IMG/VR virus record: IMGVR_UViG_3300049484_000117
Span: 1 to 20,798 of that record
From: a virus
Reading direction: 5' to 3' (one strand)
DNA length: 20,798 nt
The notes under the pieces were generated by a model that was not told where the DNA came from, ran no database searches, and saw only the letters and a list, made by a program, of their open reading frames with translations. The position numbers were made by a program, and so were the translations under genes. Shown here in pieces: positions 7,565 to 14,445 of this stretch (positions within the stretch are counted from its first letter, which is position 1; each line of letters begins with the position of its first letter).

Positions 7565-7930
7565 ATGGCTAGAACTGCATGGCAGGTTGGCGGTATGACT
7601 GTACCGCGGGAAGTTGCGATCGGTACGGCTCGCGTTGGCGGCGTTCCGTTCAAACACGGGAACATGCTCGGCGTATGGGCTGCTGATGCAACCTCGACGC
7701 AGGTCCCGGTCTTGTTGACTGAGGGCTTCTGGCGAATGAATGCCCACACCGGGCAGGCGTTCACCGCGGGCAATATCCTGTACTGGAACGGGACCTCGAC
7801 CGGGAAGCTCACCACCACCGTTACTGGTATCACGATTGGGCGTGCTTTGTACGCCAAGTCGTCCAGCACGGCCACCGGTTACGTTCAGTTGTGGGGTGCC
7901 AACGGCGTTACGGTTGCGAGTTCGTCCTGA
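7565..7930 (+). CDS. DUF2190-like capsid decoration candidate
   Basis: A 121-residue Gly/Thr/Ala-rich beta protein directly after the major capsid gene, where lambda has its decoration gene D. The pattern (LGVWAADATSTQVPVLLTEG, then FTAGNILYWNGTSTGKL, then TVTGITIGRALYA and YVQLWG) fits the DUF2190 family of small phage proteins encoded beside capsid genes. Such proteins are thought to stabilise or decorate the head; the exact role here is inferred. Start ATG at 7565 with GAGGAG just upstream at 7550-7555. The stop overlaps the next start (TGATG). Confidence 0.7.
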   Translation: MARTAWQVGGMTVPREVAIGTARVGGVPFKHGNMLGVWAADATSTQVPVLLTEGFWRMNAHTGQAFTAGNILYWNGTSTGKLTTTVTGITIGRALYAKSSSTATGYVQLWGANGVTVASSS

Positions 7931-8460
7931 TGAAAGCCGTCATATTTGCTCCTGGGCCTGGACTTTCGGCCTTCCCAACGGATACGCCGCGAGATGTCAC
8001 TCTCGGTATCAACCGGGCGGTGAACGCAGTACCCTGCGACTACGCGGTAATCCTGGATCACGAGGCATGGCCGAAGGTCCAGCCCAAGGGCAAGCCCATC
8101 TGGGTGTGTCTGTTCATTCAGCATGACGAGGGGATAGAGAAGGGCAACCAGTCTGCCGACTATCCGTGGGTGGACATCCAATCCATTCGCTTTCCGCGTC
8201 CTATCTTGTGGTCGGTCTATTCGACTACGGCCGCTATTGCTATGGCGTGCCATCTTGGGGCCACAGAGATAGAGACCTGGGGGGTTGACTGGAACGGTTG
8301 CACCGACTGGGACGGGAAATACAGCTCCGAGCTTGGTAGATCAGAAGATCGGTGGAGATGCGAACGGGCAATGTGCCACGTCATCGCAACGATGGCCGAG
8401 GCCCGTGGTTGTACTGTGCGACGAATGCCATATGACGAGCCTTTGCGGCTTGTGGCATAG
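7930..8460 (+). CDS. Rossmann-like protein, possibly DUF115/MptE-like
   Basis: A 176-residue protein with a nucleotide-binding-like beginning: VIFAPGPGLSAFP, then DVTLGINRAVNAVPCDYAVILDHEAW, and later ATEIETWGVDWNG. The combination of a G-P-G-L loop, an N-R-A segment and a D-Y-A-V-I-L-D strand resembles DUF115 / MptE-like proteins, which in phages and cells are linked to sugar or pterin chemistry. The resemblance is from pattern memory and is weak. The start ATG at 7930 is coupled to the decoration gene; a longer start at 7891 would lie inside that gene and is rejected. It interrupts the lambda-like head gene order, so it is probably an accessory gene. Function unassigned. Confidence 0.6.
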   Translation: MKAVIFAPGPGLSAFPTDTPRDVTLGINRAVNAVPCDYAVILDHEAWPKVQPKGKPIWVCLFIQHDEGIEKGNQSADYPWVDIQSIRFPRPILWSVYSTTAAIAMACHLGATEIETWGVDWNGCTDWDGKYSSELGRSEDRWRCERAMCHVIATMAEARGCTVRRMPYDEPLRLVA

Positions 8461-8473
8461 AGGAGTGTGTCAA

Positions 8474-8770
8474 ATGGGGCTGGCTGCTGAAGGTCAAGTT
8501 ACAGGCATCAGCGGGGCAACCGTGAAGGCGTTGACTTCTACCGATACGCCTTGCAGGCGCGTATGGGTTTTCGCTCCGATGACAACCGGCGGCGCGGCAT
8601 CGAACACAGACTACGTTCGCGTCGGGCTGAAGACCGCGCCGGTTAAAAAGATCGCTCCGACAGATTACGAAGGCTGGCCCATCGACACCGACAACGCCGT
8701 AAACGTCGGATTTCTTGCCAACGCGGCGGCGACAACCGGGCAGAAGATGGACTATCAGATTGTGATGTAG
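8474..8770 (+). CDS. Small beta-rich protein, possible virion component
   Basis: A 98-residue protein I do not recognise. It is rich in Ala, Thr, Gly and Val with alternating strand-like segments (RRVWVFAPMTTGG, TDYVRVGLKT, NAVNVGFLANAA), which suggests a beta-sandwich of the type used in head or tail decoration. AGGAG at 8461-8465 lies 8 bases before the ATG at 8474, a good start. It is located in the head module next to the head-completion candidate, near where lambda has FI. A longer in-frame reading upstream is out of phase with the preceding real gene and is rejected. Confidence 0.6.
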   Translation: MGLAAEGQVTGISGATVKALTSTDTPCRRVWVFAPMTTGGAASNTDYVRVGLKTAPVKKIAPTDYEGWPIDTDNAVNVGFLANAAATTGQKMDYQIVM

Positions 8771-8772
8771 CA

Positions 8773-9117
8773 ATGGCAAGTCCTACCGTAGCCGAAATGC
8801 TGGCCGATCCGATGGCCCAGATGATTGACATCTGCGGCGAGTCGGTGACGTTCAAGCATGGCACTGGCATATCGAGGTCGATCAAAGCCTACGTTCAACG
8901 CGACGTAATCGACTCGCTTGGCAACGTCGATGCAGGGGCACCAAAGCTGACGGTGTGGGTTGCGAACAATAGCGGCTACGGGATCAAGCGTAGCGAGTTG
9001 GACACGGGCGGGGACCGGCTCAGCCTTCCCACCAAGGTTGGCGGTACAGCGGCAGATCGTCCTATCTCCGCTTTGCTGGCCGAGGATTCGGCGTGTCTCC
9101 GATTGGAGGTGCGCTAA
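8773..9117 (+). CDS. Head completion / head-tail connector candidate (FII-like position)
   Basis: A 114-residue protein with an N-terminal helix (VAEMLADPMAQMI) followed by beta strands, including the stretch ESVTFKHGTGISRSIKAYVQ, which resembles the start of the barrel in lambda FII-type connectors (a strand giving tFg..vty, then I-x-A-x-V). Such proteins cap the head and join it to the tail. Its position just before a Z-like and a U-like gene is that of FII in lambda. The start two bases after the previous stop has little ribosome binding signal and probably depends on coupling. The assignment is by position and rough pattern. Confidence 0.55.
   Translation: MASPTVAEMLADPMAQMIDICGESVTFKHGTGISRSIKAYVQRDVIDSLGNVDAGAPKLTVWVANNSGYGIKRSELDTGGDRLSLPTKVGGTAADRPISALLAEDSACLRLEVR
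9105..9110 (+). promoter_or_regulatory. Strong ribosome binding site of Z-like gene
   Basis: GGAGGT lies six bases before the ATG at 9117, inside the last codons of the upstream gene. It fixes the start of the Z-like protein. Confidence 0.7.
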
Positions 9118-9830
9118 TGGTTGCCTATGGGGCCATATTGGGCGGCAAGGGCGGACCTGGGGTAAATCTGTCTGTATCCATCAACCCCAAGGACATAGCG
9201 TACTTGCACGGCGTCTTTGGAACACAGTTTCCGCGAGCCCTTGAACGATCCATATTGCGGGCTGTCAACTCGGTATGTGATCGGCTGTTCGCCCGCGTCA
9301 AACGTGAAGTCTACGCGGAGACGCAAATCAAACCGGGCCTCATCGGAAAGATGATGAAGAAGTACAAGGCGACGTTCGGCAGGGGCGCGGATCGTGTCAA
9401 GCGGTTCAAAGCCCGCGTCTGGTTGGGTGGCCGTGACCTGGACCTGATGAAGCTGGGGCCTATCGAGGTCAACCCACGGGGGAAAAAGGGCAACCGATTC
9501 GCCAAGGGACGTGGTGAGGGCGGAGGCGTACAATTTAAGTCGCCGATTGGACGCGGCAAGACGTTCATTCCACATGCCTTCTTGCAGACGATGAAGGGCG
9601 GCGGTAGCCCGCACGTCTTCCTGCGAGCGAAGAGCATCGACGAATGGGCAAGTCATAGTAAGCGGTTGCCCATCTACAAGCAGGGTATCAAGAGCCCTGT
9701 TGCGGGCGTCTACCTTCGCAATCCCGCCAAGCTGAATGCGTTGCACGCGTTCGCTGATGCTGAACTGCGAAAACAGATTCTAACGCAGTCTGCGTTGGTC
9801 AAGGCTTCTCTGATGCGGAGGGTTGCCTGA
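9117..9830 (+). CDS. Minor tail protein Z-like
   Basis: A 237-residue basic protein resembling lambda gpZ family members, which are needed to join tails productively to heads. Features: an N-terminal helical part (ALERSILRAVNSVCDRLF), a lysine/glycine-rich middle (residues about 110-150), the family-like segment FIPHAFLQTMKGGG followed by HVFLRA, and LPIYKQGIKSPVAG near the end. The start ATG at 9117 forms TAATG with the previous stop and has a perfect GGAGGT at 9105-9110, six bases upstream, which decides the start over an earlier in-frame ATG at 9093. The stop overlaps the next start (TGATG). Confidence 0.75.
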   Translation: MVAYGAILGGKGGPGVNLSVSINPKDIAYLHGVFGTQFPRALERSILRAVNSVCDRLFARVKREVYAETQIKPGLIGKMMKKYKATFGRGADRVKRFKARVWLGGRDLDLMKLGPIEVNPRGKKGNRFAKGRGEGGGVQFKSPIGRGKTFIPHAFLQTMKGGGSPHVFLRAKSIDEWASHSKRLPIYKQGIKSPVAGVYLRNPAKLNALHAFADAELRKQILTQSALVKASLMRRVA

Positions 9831-10294
9831 TGGCTGATCCCGTATCAGAGCAGATCATGGCGGCCCTTGCATCGAGATTGGGTGGTATCACCGGGACGGG
9901 CTATCACCAGAACGTCCACGCTGTAGTCCGGCCGACTCGCATGGGCGGATTCACGCCGACAGACAAAGACATCATTCTGCGGTTCAACAGTTACACGGGC
10001 GACGTGAACCTGTCGCCGTGCGGTTATATCGACCGCGACATGATGGTTAAGGCTGAATGCGTCTTGCAGCCTGCCGAGTCAAGTACCACATCGGTTGACG
10101 AGGCCATTTTGTGGTTTGCGGGCGACGTGGAGAAGTCCATCAAATCAGACGATACACTCGGCGGCCTATGCCACTGGGCAGACGTTACAGACGTAAATCG
10201 AATCGACTCCGCGAATGCCGACTATGACGGCGCGGACGTAACGATTCAGATCAGATTCCGAACTTCGCGAACTGACCCAACTGTGAAAGGGTAG
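9830..10294 (+). CDS. Tail terminator candidate (gpU-like position)
   Basis: A 154-residue protein with an N-terminal helix (SEQIMAALASRLGGI) followed by strands (VHAVVRPTRM, DIILRFNS, MMVKAECVLQ) and a C-terminal strand VTIQIRFRTSR. Size and order, between Z-like and tail-tube genes, match the place of gpU, which caps the tail tube and fixes its length, and the helix-strand order fits that fold. No strong sequence motif is seen. The ATG at 9830 is coupled to the previous stop. Confidence 0.55.
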   Translation: MADPVSEQIMAALASRLGGITGTGYHQNVHAVVRPTRMGGFTPTDKDIILRFNSYTGDVNLSPCGYIDRDMMVKAECVLQPAESSTTSVDEAILWFAGDVEKSIKSDDTLGGLCHWADVTDVNRIDSANADYDGADVTIQIRFRTSRTDPTVKG

Positions 10295-10302
10295 GGTGTG
10301 AT

Positions 10303-11220
10303 ATGATCCTGAGCCGCAAGAAAACGCTGGTAATGAAGACTGAGACTACGGCGGGGACTGCCGAGACCCTAACCGCTGCCGAAGCGGTATACGTTGGGTT
10401 CGATGTGTCGATCACACCCGATGAGAACTTCATCGAGCGAGCGGCTCAGGGCACGTTCAGCCACGAAGCGGGCGTTCAACCTCCGCAGACTGGTACTGCC
10501 AAGTTCAAAATCGAATTGGGCGGCAACGGTGCGAGCGTGCCGCCGGCGTGGGCAACGACCATTTTCCCGGCTCTGGGGCTCGTCGCGTCTGGTGCGGTGT
10601 TTAAGGTGAAGTCAGAGGCTCCAGGAACCAGCACCAAGACGCTGACGATCGAAGTCCGCAACGACGGCCTGGTCGATCGGATCTACGGTGCGATGGGGGA
10701 CGCTGAGTTCACCTTCCAGAACGGTCAAATTGCGATGGCTGACTGCACGTTCCGTGGAATCTACTGGAACGGTAGCGGGACCACGTTCACGCCGACCTAC
10801 CCGACGATCAAAACCGCTAGATTCGATCATGCCAGCGTGCTGTGGACATCAACAATCCCCTGCTCCACGGCATCCATCAAACTCGGCAACGACGTACAGG
10901 TCGTGCAGGATGCTACCACTAGCACGGGCTTCAAGTACGCTGTCATCACCGGACGCAAGGTTGCCGGCGACTTGAACCCCGAATCAGCACGGGCCAACGC
11001 TCACAGGATCGCACAGACGGCAAACACCGAGGCTCAGCTTACTATCGCCGTACACAACGACACGGCGGCATTCAATACCGCTACGTTTGTAATGCCGAAG
11101 GCGCAACGCCGCAATGTATCTCCTGCCGATGATGGCGGCGTTCGGCGTGATGCCGTGTCGTTCCAGGCGAACAGATCTGCGGCAGCGGGGGACGATGAAT
11201 TGACCGTGACATTCTCATAG
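10303..11220 (+). CDS. Tail tube (major tail) protein
   Basis: A 305-residue beta-rich protein in the position of lambda gpV. The first part (KTLVMKTETTAGTAETLTAAEAV) is the common start of siphophage tube proteins, followed by Gly/Thr-rich strands such as GTAKFKIELGGNG, TKTLTIEVRNDG, the FTFQNGQIAMADCTFRGIYW region, and a C-terminal strand DDELTVTFS. It would polymerise in hexameric rings around the tape measure to form the tail tube. It is longer than lambda gpV (246 aa), so an added domain is possible. The start at 10303 has AGGG at 10293-10296, six bases before it. Confidence 0.75.
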   Translation: MILSRKKTLVMKTETTAGTAETLTAAEAVYVGFDVSITPDENFIERAAQGTFSHEAGVQPPQTGTAKFKIELGGNGASVPPAWATTIFPALGLVASGAVFKVKSEAPGTSTKTLTIEVRNDGLVDRIYGAMGDAEFTFQNGQIAMADCTFRGIYWNGSGTTFTPTYPTIKTARFDHASVLWTSTIPCSTASIKLGNDVQVVQDATTSTGFKYAVITGRKVAGDLNPESARANAHRIAQTANTEAQLTIAVHNDTAAFNTATFVMPKAQRRNVSPADDGGVRRDAVSFQANRSAAAGDDELTVTFS

Positions 11221-11231
11221 AGGGAGGACCA

Positions 11232-11615
11232 ATGCCAGCGATTGACCCACGACACAAACAGGAGTTTATCTTTGAGTGTGACGCCGTTCTGCCGGAAGCA
11301 GACAGGCCCACGTTCTTCTGGCGTCCGCTTACGGCGTCTGAGTTTCATCGCGTCGTTGACGCCGATTCCAAGGTGTCCGACGTGCTGGATATGGCGTTGC
11401 TTGGTTGGAAGAACGTACACGACGGGAGCGGAAACGTCGTCGAATTCTCAAGCGGCGTCGTTTCCAGCGTGCTGACTGTAGGCGAGACGGCTACGCTGGC
11501 CGGAGTCGTCATGAAGGCGTCTACGCTGAGGGCAGACGAAAAAAAAGACTCAGGGCAGCAGTTGCCTATCGATACGGGCAGCTCTGCCGACTCTGCACCT
11601 ACGCCAACCGCGTAG
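11232..11615 (+). CDS. Tail assembly chaperone (gpG-like)
   Basis: A 127-residue protein between tail tube and tape measure, the invariant place of the tail chaperone G. It has an N-terminal strand KQEFIFECDAVL, FFWRPLTASEFHRV, and a helical part ending GVVMKASTLRADEKKD. Such chaperones bind the tape measure before tube assembly and are absent from the virion. GGGAGG at 11222-11227 precedes the ATG. Near its end the gene carries eight A residues (11539-11546), at which ribosomes probably shift by -1 to make a longer product. The unshifted tail after the A run is low-complexity Ser/Asp/Thr/Pro. Confidence 0.78.
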   Translation: MPAIDPRHKQEFIFECDAVLPEADRPTFFWRPLTASEFHRVVDADSKVSDVLDMALLGWKNVHDGSGNVVEFSSGVVSSVLTVGETATLAGVVMKASTLRADEKKDSGQQLPIDTGSSADSAPTPTA

Positions 11616-11923
11616 GGAAGACGCCGTGCCATGATCGGCCGTCGCGAGAATCGCCGTACATCTTCGAGTGCCCGACGTGCGAAGGGGTGGGCTGCGGTGA
11701 GTGCAAAGACGGAAAGTATGAAATCGACTCCTGCCCGATTGAATACGTCGGGGCAGAGTTGCACCGCGTTCTGGGAATCTGCGATCTTTACGGAAGAGGT
11801 CTTCCCCCTGTCGCTGGCGGATCGCTCGACCAATGTCAATGGTTCGTTGAGGCGTGCGCCTTTGTCTGGGCAGAGGAAGCCCGCTGGAAAGCGGAGTTGA
11901 AGCTAAAGAATGACCAGGGCTAA
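11232..11923 (+). CDS. gpGT-like frameshift product of the tail chaperone
   Basis: If ribosomes slip by -1 at the A8 run, translation leaves the gpG frame after codon 105 and continues at 11546 (AGA CTC AGG) to the stop at 11921-11923, giving about 230 residues. The -1 frame is open all the way, has no good start of its own near the junction, and encodes convincing protein sequence. The extension is cysteine-rich: C119-x2-C122, C133, then C147-P-T-C150-E-G-V-G, C155-x2-C158 and C168, including a DnaJ-like CxxCxGxG element, followed by a helical end (QWFVEACAFVWAEEARWKAEL). This matches the conserved gpG/gpGT arrangement, in which the T part contacts tail tube protein. The shift is inferred; the two frames and the slippery run are seen. 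Confidence 0.75.
11538..11547 (+). promoter_or_regulatory. Slippery site for -1 frameshift (A8 run)
   Basis: The sequence GAA AAA AAA G in the gpG frame gives an A-AAA-AAG-type slippery heptamer where both tRNAs can re-pair after moving back one base. A short GGCA/TGCC inverted repeat (11554-11557 with 11563-11566) begins six bases downstream; it could help as a stimulator but is weak. The site lies 22 codons before the zero-frame stop, as usual for this gene class. Confidence 0.7.
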
Positions 11924-13406
11924 TACATCTGTCGGGATTGACATCGTTGCCAACGACCGCACGAAGGCCGGTTTCGATTCCGTCCTTGGCAGCGTGCGCG
12001 GCATATCCCACGAGATGGAATCGGCACGCAACCTACTGGCCGGTGGAATCGTCGGCGGGCTGATCGGTCATGAGGCGGTTGGTTTTCTGAAGGAGTCAAT
12101 ACAAGACTATGCGCGGCTCGAAGCCGGGGTGGTTAGTCTGAACGCTGCCCTTCGCAATGTTGGGGACGTTGGAACCAATCCGATAGAAGGATATCACGGG
12201 TTCATAGAACAACTTAAAACTGATACTACAATGACTGGAACCGAGATCAGATCCCTGATGCAACTCGGAGCCAGCATGGGGCATCAAGTTGGGGTTAGTC
12301 TTGAGAATACGACTCGTAATGCGATTGGGCTAGCCAAGGCCCTTGGAATAGACGTTGAATCGGCGTTGCGCCTCGTGATTAAAGCCGAGGCAGGACACTT
12401 CGAGACTTTAGCCCGTTACGGGTTAGTCATGAAGGATGGAGCAACGCAACAGGAAAAAATGGCTTTACTGATAGAGCGATCGGCGGAAGGCTTCAAGATG
12501 GCTTCTGCCGAAGTCGGAACATATATGGGACAGCTCAAGCAACTTGGGAAGGATTGGGAGGAGCTAAGAGTATCCATCGGAAAGAAGATCATCGGACCGA
12601 TTACTATTATCCTACAAGGTGCAAAAGGCACGTTAGACATGGGGCCAGGCGCTACCTATTCCGGTTTTGCGGCCGAAGCCAATCGGAAGATCGTTCAATT
12701 CCTTGAGTGGCTCGGCAAAAAGACTGGCGTATCGCCTGCGGATCTGGCAAAGAACCCGGCGATCAACTGGTTTCGTAAGAATGCGGAGATATGGGAAGGG
12801 AAGGTTGAAGACGTTGTAGGTAAGCAAGTAAGGGAGAAAGCCAAGGAAGCTATAAGGGACTCCAAGTCATCGCTTAGAAGAGATCGTGGTCTCTACGACT
12901 GGAAGAAGGAAACCGAATCTAGGCCCATGTGGAGTCAGGTTGACGAACTCGAAAAGCCCCTTGGGCTTAGTTGGGCTGGTGAGAAAATTGCCGAGGGGAA
13001 GACGGTAGAGGATGCCGCCGAAAAGTACAAAGAGAGCCTAGCGGAAGTCACAAGGAAGATACTCGACGGCATACAGAAAGCAGAAGACGACCTCGGCGAC
13101 TTGCAGATCAAACAGGAGGAGGACTACGCCCGAATCAACAAGCAACAGGAAGAAGAAGCCAAACAAAGAGCAGAGCAATTCGCGAGCGACTATCAGTCAA
13201 CTCGTTACGCCGGATCGGGCGCAACGAGCCGCTTCCTTGACTACAGGCCGCGAATGGGTGACGCACAGAACGAGACGGCCAAGAACACTGGAAAGCTGCT
13301 CGATAAGCAGCAGAGGATGATCGACGCACTGACCGACAATAATCGCCTGTTGCGGGATCTGAGCCGGAACAAGATCGCCGTAGCGGGCGTGAACGGTATG
13401 AATTGA
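11910..13406 (+). CDS. Tail tape measure protein (short)
   Basis: A 498-residue mostly helical protein directly after the gpGT-like frame, the standard position. The N-terminus (SVGIDIVANDRTKAGFDSVLGSVRGI) is typical of tape measures, followed by a hydrophobic helix LLAGGIVGGLIG (about 42-53), long amphipathic helices, and a charged coiled coil at about 365-430 rich in Glu, Lys and Gln. At roughly 0.15 nm per residue it predicts a tail of about 75 nm, short for a siphovirus. No lytic transglycosylase or peptidase domain is seen. Its start overlaps the preceding frame by 14 bases. The region about 12170-12720 is AT-richer than neighbouring genes. It ends in a TGATG overlap. Confidence 0.85.
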   Translation: MTRANTSVGIDIVANDRTKAGFDSVLGSVRGISHEMESARNLLAGGIVGGLIGHEAVGFLKESIQDYARLEAGVVSLNAALRNVGDVGTNPIEGYHGFIEQLKTDTTMTGTEIRSLMQLGASMGHQVGVSLENTTRNAIGLAKALGIDVESALRLVIKAEAGHFETLARYGLVMKDGATQQEKMALLIERSAEGFKMASAEVGTYMGQLKQLGKDWEELRVSIGKKIIGPITIILQGAKGTLDMGPGATYSGFAAEANRKIVQFLEWLGKKTGVSPADLAKNPAINWFRKNAEIWEGKVEDVVGKQVREKAKEAIRDSKSSLRRDRGLYDWKKETESRPMWSQVDELEKPLGLSWAGEKIAEGKTVEDAAEKYKESLAEVTRKILDGIQKAEDDLGDLQIKQEEDYARINKQQEEEAKQRAEQFASDYQSTRYAGSGATSRFLDYRPRMGDAQNETAKNTGKLLDKQQRMIDALTDNNRLLRDLSRNKIAVAGVNGMN

Positions 13407-14431
13407 TGGCAGACATCACACTCACACGACGACCAGGCGGGACAGCAAACGCCACGCGGACACAGGGCGGATCGTCCATCGAATATGACGCACTGTGGAA
13501 CGGGTCTATCAATGACTCGTTGAACGATCCGGCCTATATCCAGCAGTTGCTTGCCGGTCACGCAATCGAGGGCGGCGGGACGTTTCCGAAGCGTGGGCAG
13601 GCATATCCTAATAGCCCGTTCTTGTTCTTCACCGAAGCGGAGGTGAGCGAAGGCCCGCTACTCTATCGCGTGCGGGCCCGCTATGAAACGCTCGACTGGC
13701 AGAACCAAAAAAAGAAGGACGAGCCCGACCCGTTCAAGGACCCACTTGAGGCCGAGTCAACCATCGAGTGGTTCAACATTTCGACCAACGAGCCTATCTC
13801 GTGCGACTCAGAAGGCGTTGCCATCGTCAATCCGTGCGGTCAAGCCTATGACCCACCCGACACGATCGATTACAACGACCGGGGCCTGAGGGTGTCGGTC
13901 AACCGACAGGAATACGATCCGCTGGTGTTCGATCTGTTCAACCGGACGATGTGCAAGACGACGTTTCTTGGCTATCCGATGTACACATTCAGATGGATAG
14001 GAGAGACGGCCGTTGCGATGATAAAAAACGAGTTCGCCCAGTTCTGGCGAGTTACCGGAACATTCCACGTTCGACGAAATAACTACGCAAAAGACAACTG
14101 CTACGCCTTCGATAGTGGCTCATGGGTGGAAGTGCAGGAAACACTCGACTTGGGCTGGGCACTGAAAAAGCGGTGTGAAGGTTTCCTTGCCAAGAATTGG
14201 GACGCCGTTAGCAATCCCCCTGCCCCTGTCTTCATTAAGGATGACGGCACTATTACGTTCACAAAGACCGAAGGTGTAAGGCCACAGGAGCCGGTACTAC
14301 TCAGTATCTATGGATACCCATTAGTCAAACTTCTGGGCAGAGAACCCAAGCCAAACGAAGTACACTATCAGGTTTTCCTGCCCTACGTTCTCGCTGACTA
14401 TTCATTCTTGAAGGACTACTTCAAGCTGTAA
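13406..14431 (+). CDS. Unrecognised tail-tip region protein
   Basis: A 341-residue protein, start ATG at 13406 coupled to the tape-measure stop. I do not recognise it. It is rich in aromatic residues and Asp/Asn (e.g. SIEYDALWNGSINDSL, TFRWIGETAVAMI, VHYQVFLPYVLADYSF) and appears globular with mixed strands; no membrane segment or repeats are seen. Five cysteines are scattered. By position it should act in the distal tail: lambda-type phages place tip and hub proteins here, but no Dit, Tal or gpJ signature is visible. It could be a hub or baseplate protein of an unfamiliar family. Confidence 0.75.
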   Translation: MADITLTRRPGGTANATRTQGGSSIEYDALWNGSINDSLNDPAYIQQLLAGHAIEGGGTFPKRGQAYPNSPFLFFTEAEVSEGPLLYRVRARYETLDWQNQKKKDEPDPFKDPLEAESTIEWFNISTNEPISCDSEGVAIVNPCGQAYDPPDTIDYNDRGLRVSVNRQEYDPLVFDLFNRTMCKTTFLGYPMYTFRWIGETAVAMIKNEFAQFWRVTGTFHVRRNNYAKDNCYAFDSGSWVEVQETLDLGWALKKRCEGFLAKNWDAVSNPPAPVFIKDDGTITFTKTEGVRPQEPVLLSIYGYPLVKLLGREPKPNEVHYQVFLPYVLADYSFLKDYFKL

Positions 14432-14445
14432 GGTGAGGTGCTGAC

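Noticed and set aside
11405-11545. Independent start for the T frame at 11405
   Set aside because: The stretch before the A run in this frame is an arginine-rich antiframe of gpG; the frame only looks like protein after the slippery site, which favours frameshifting.
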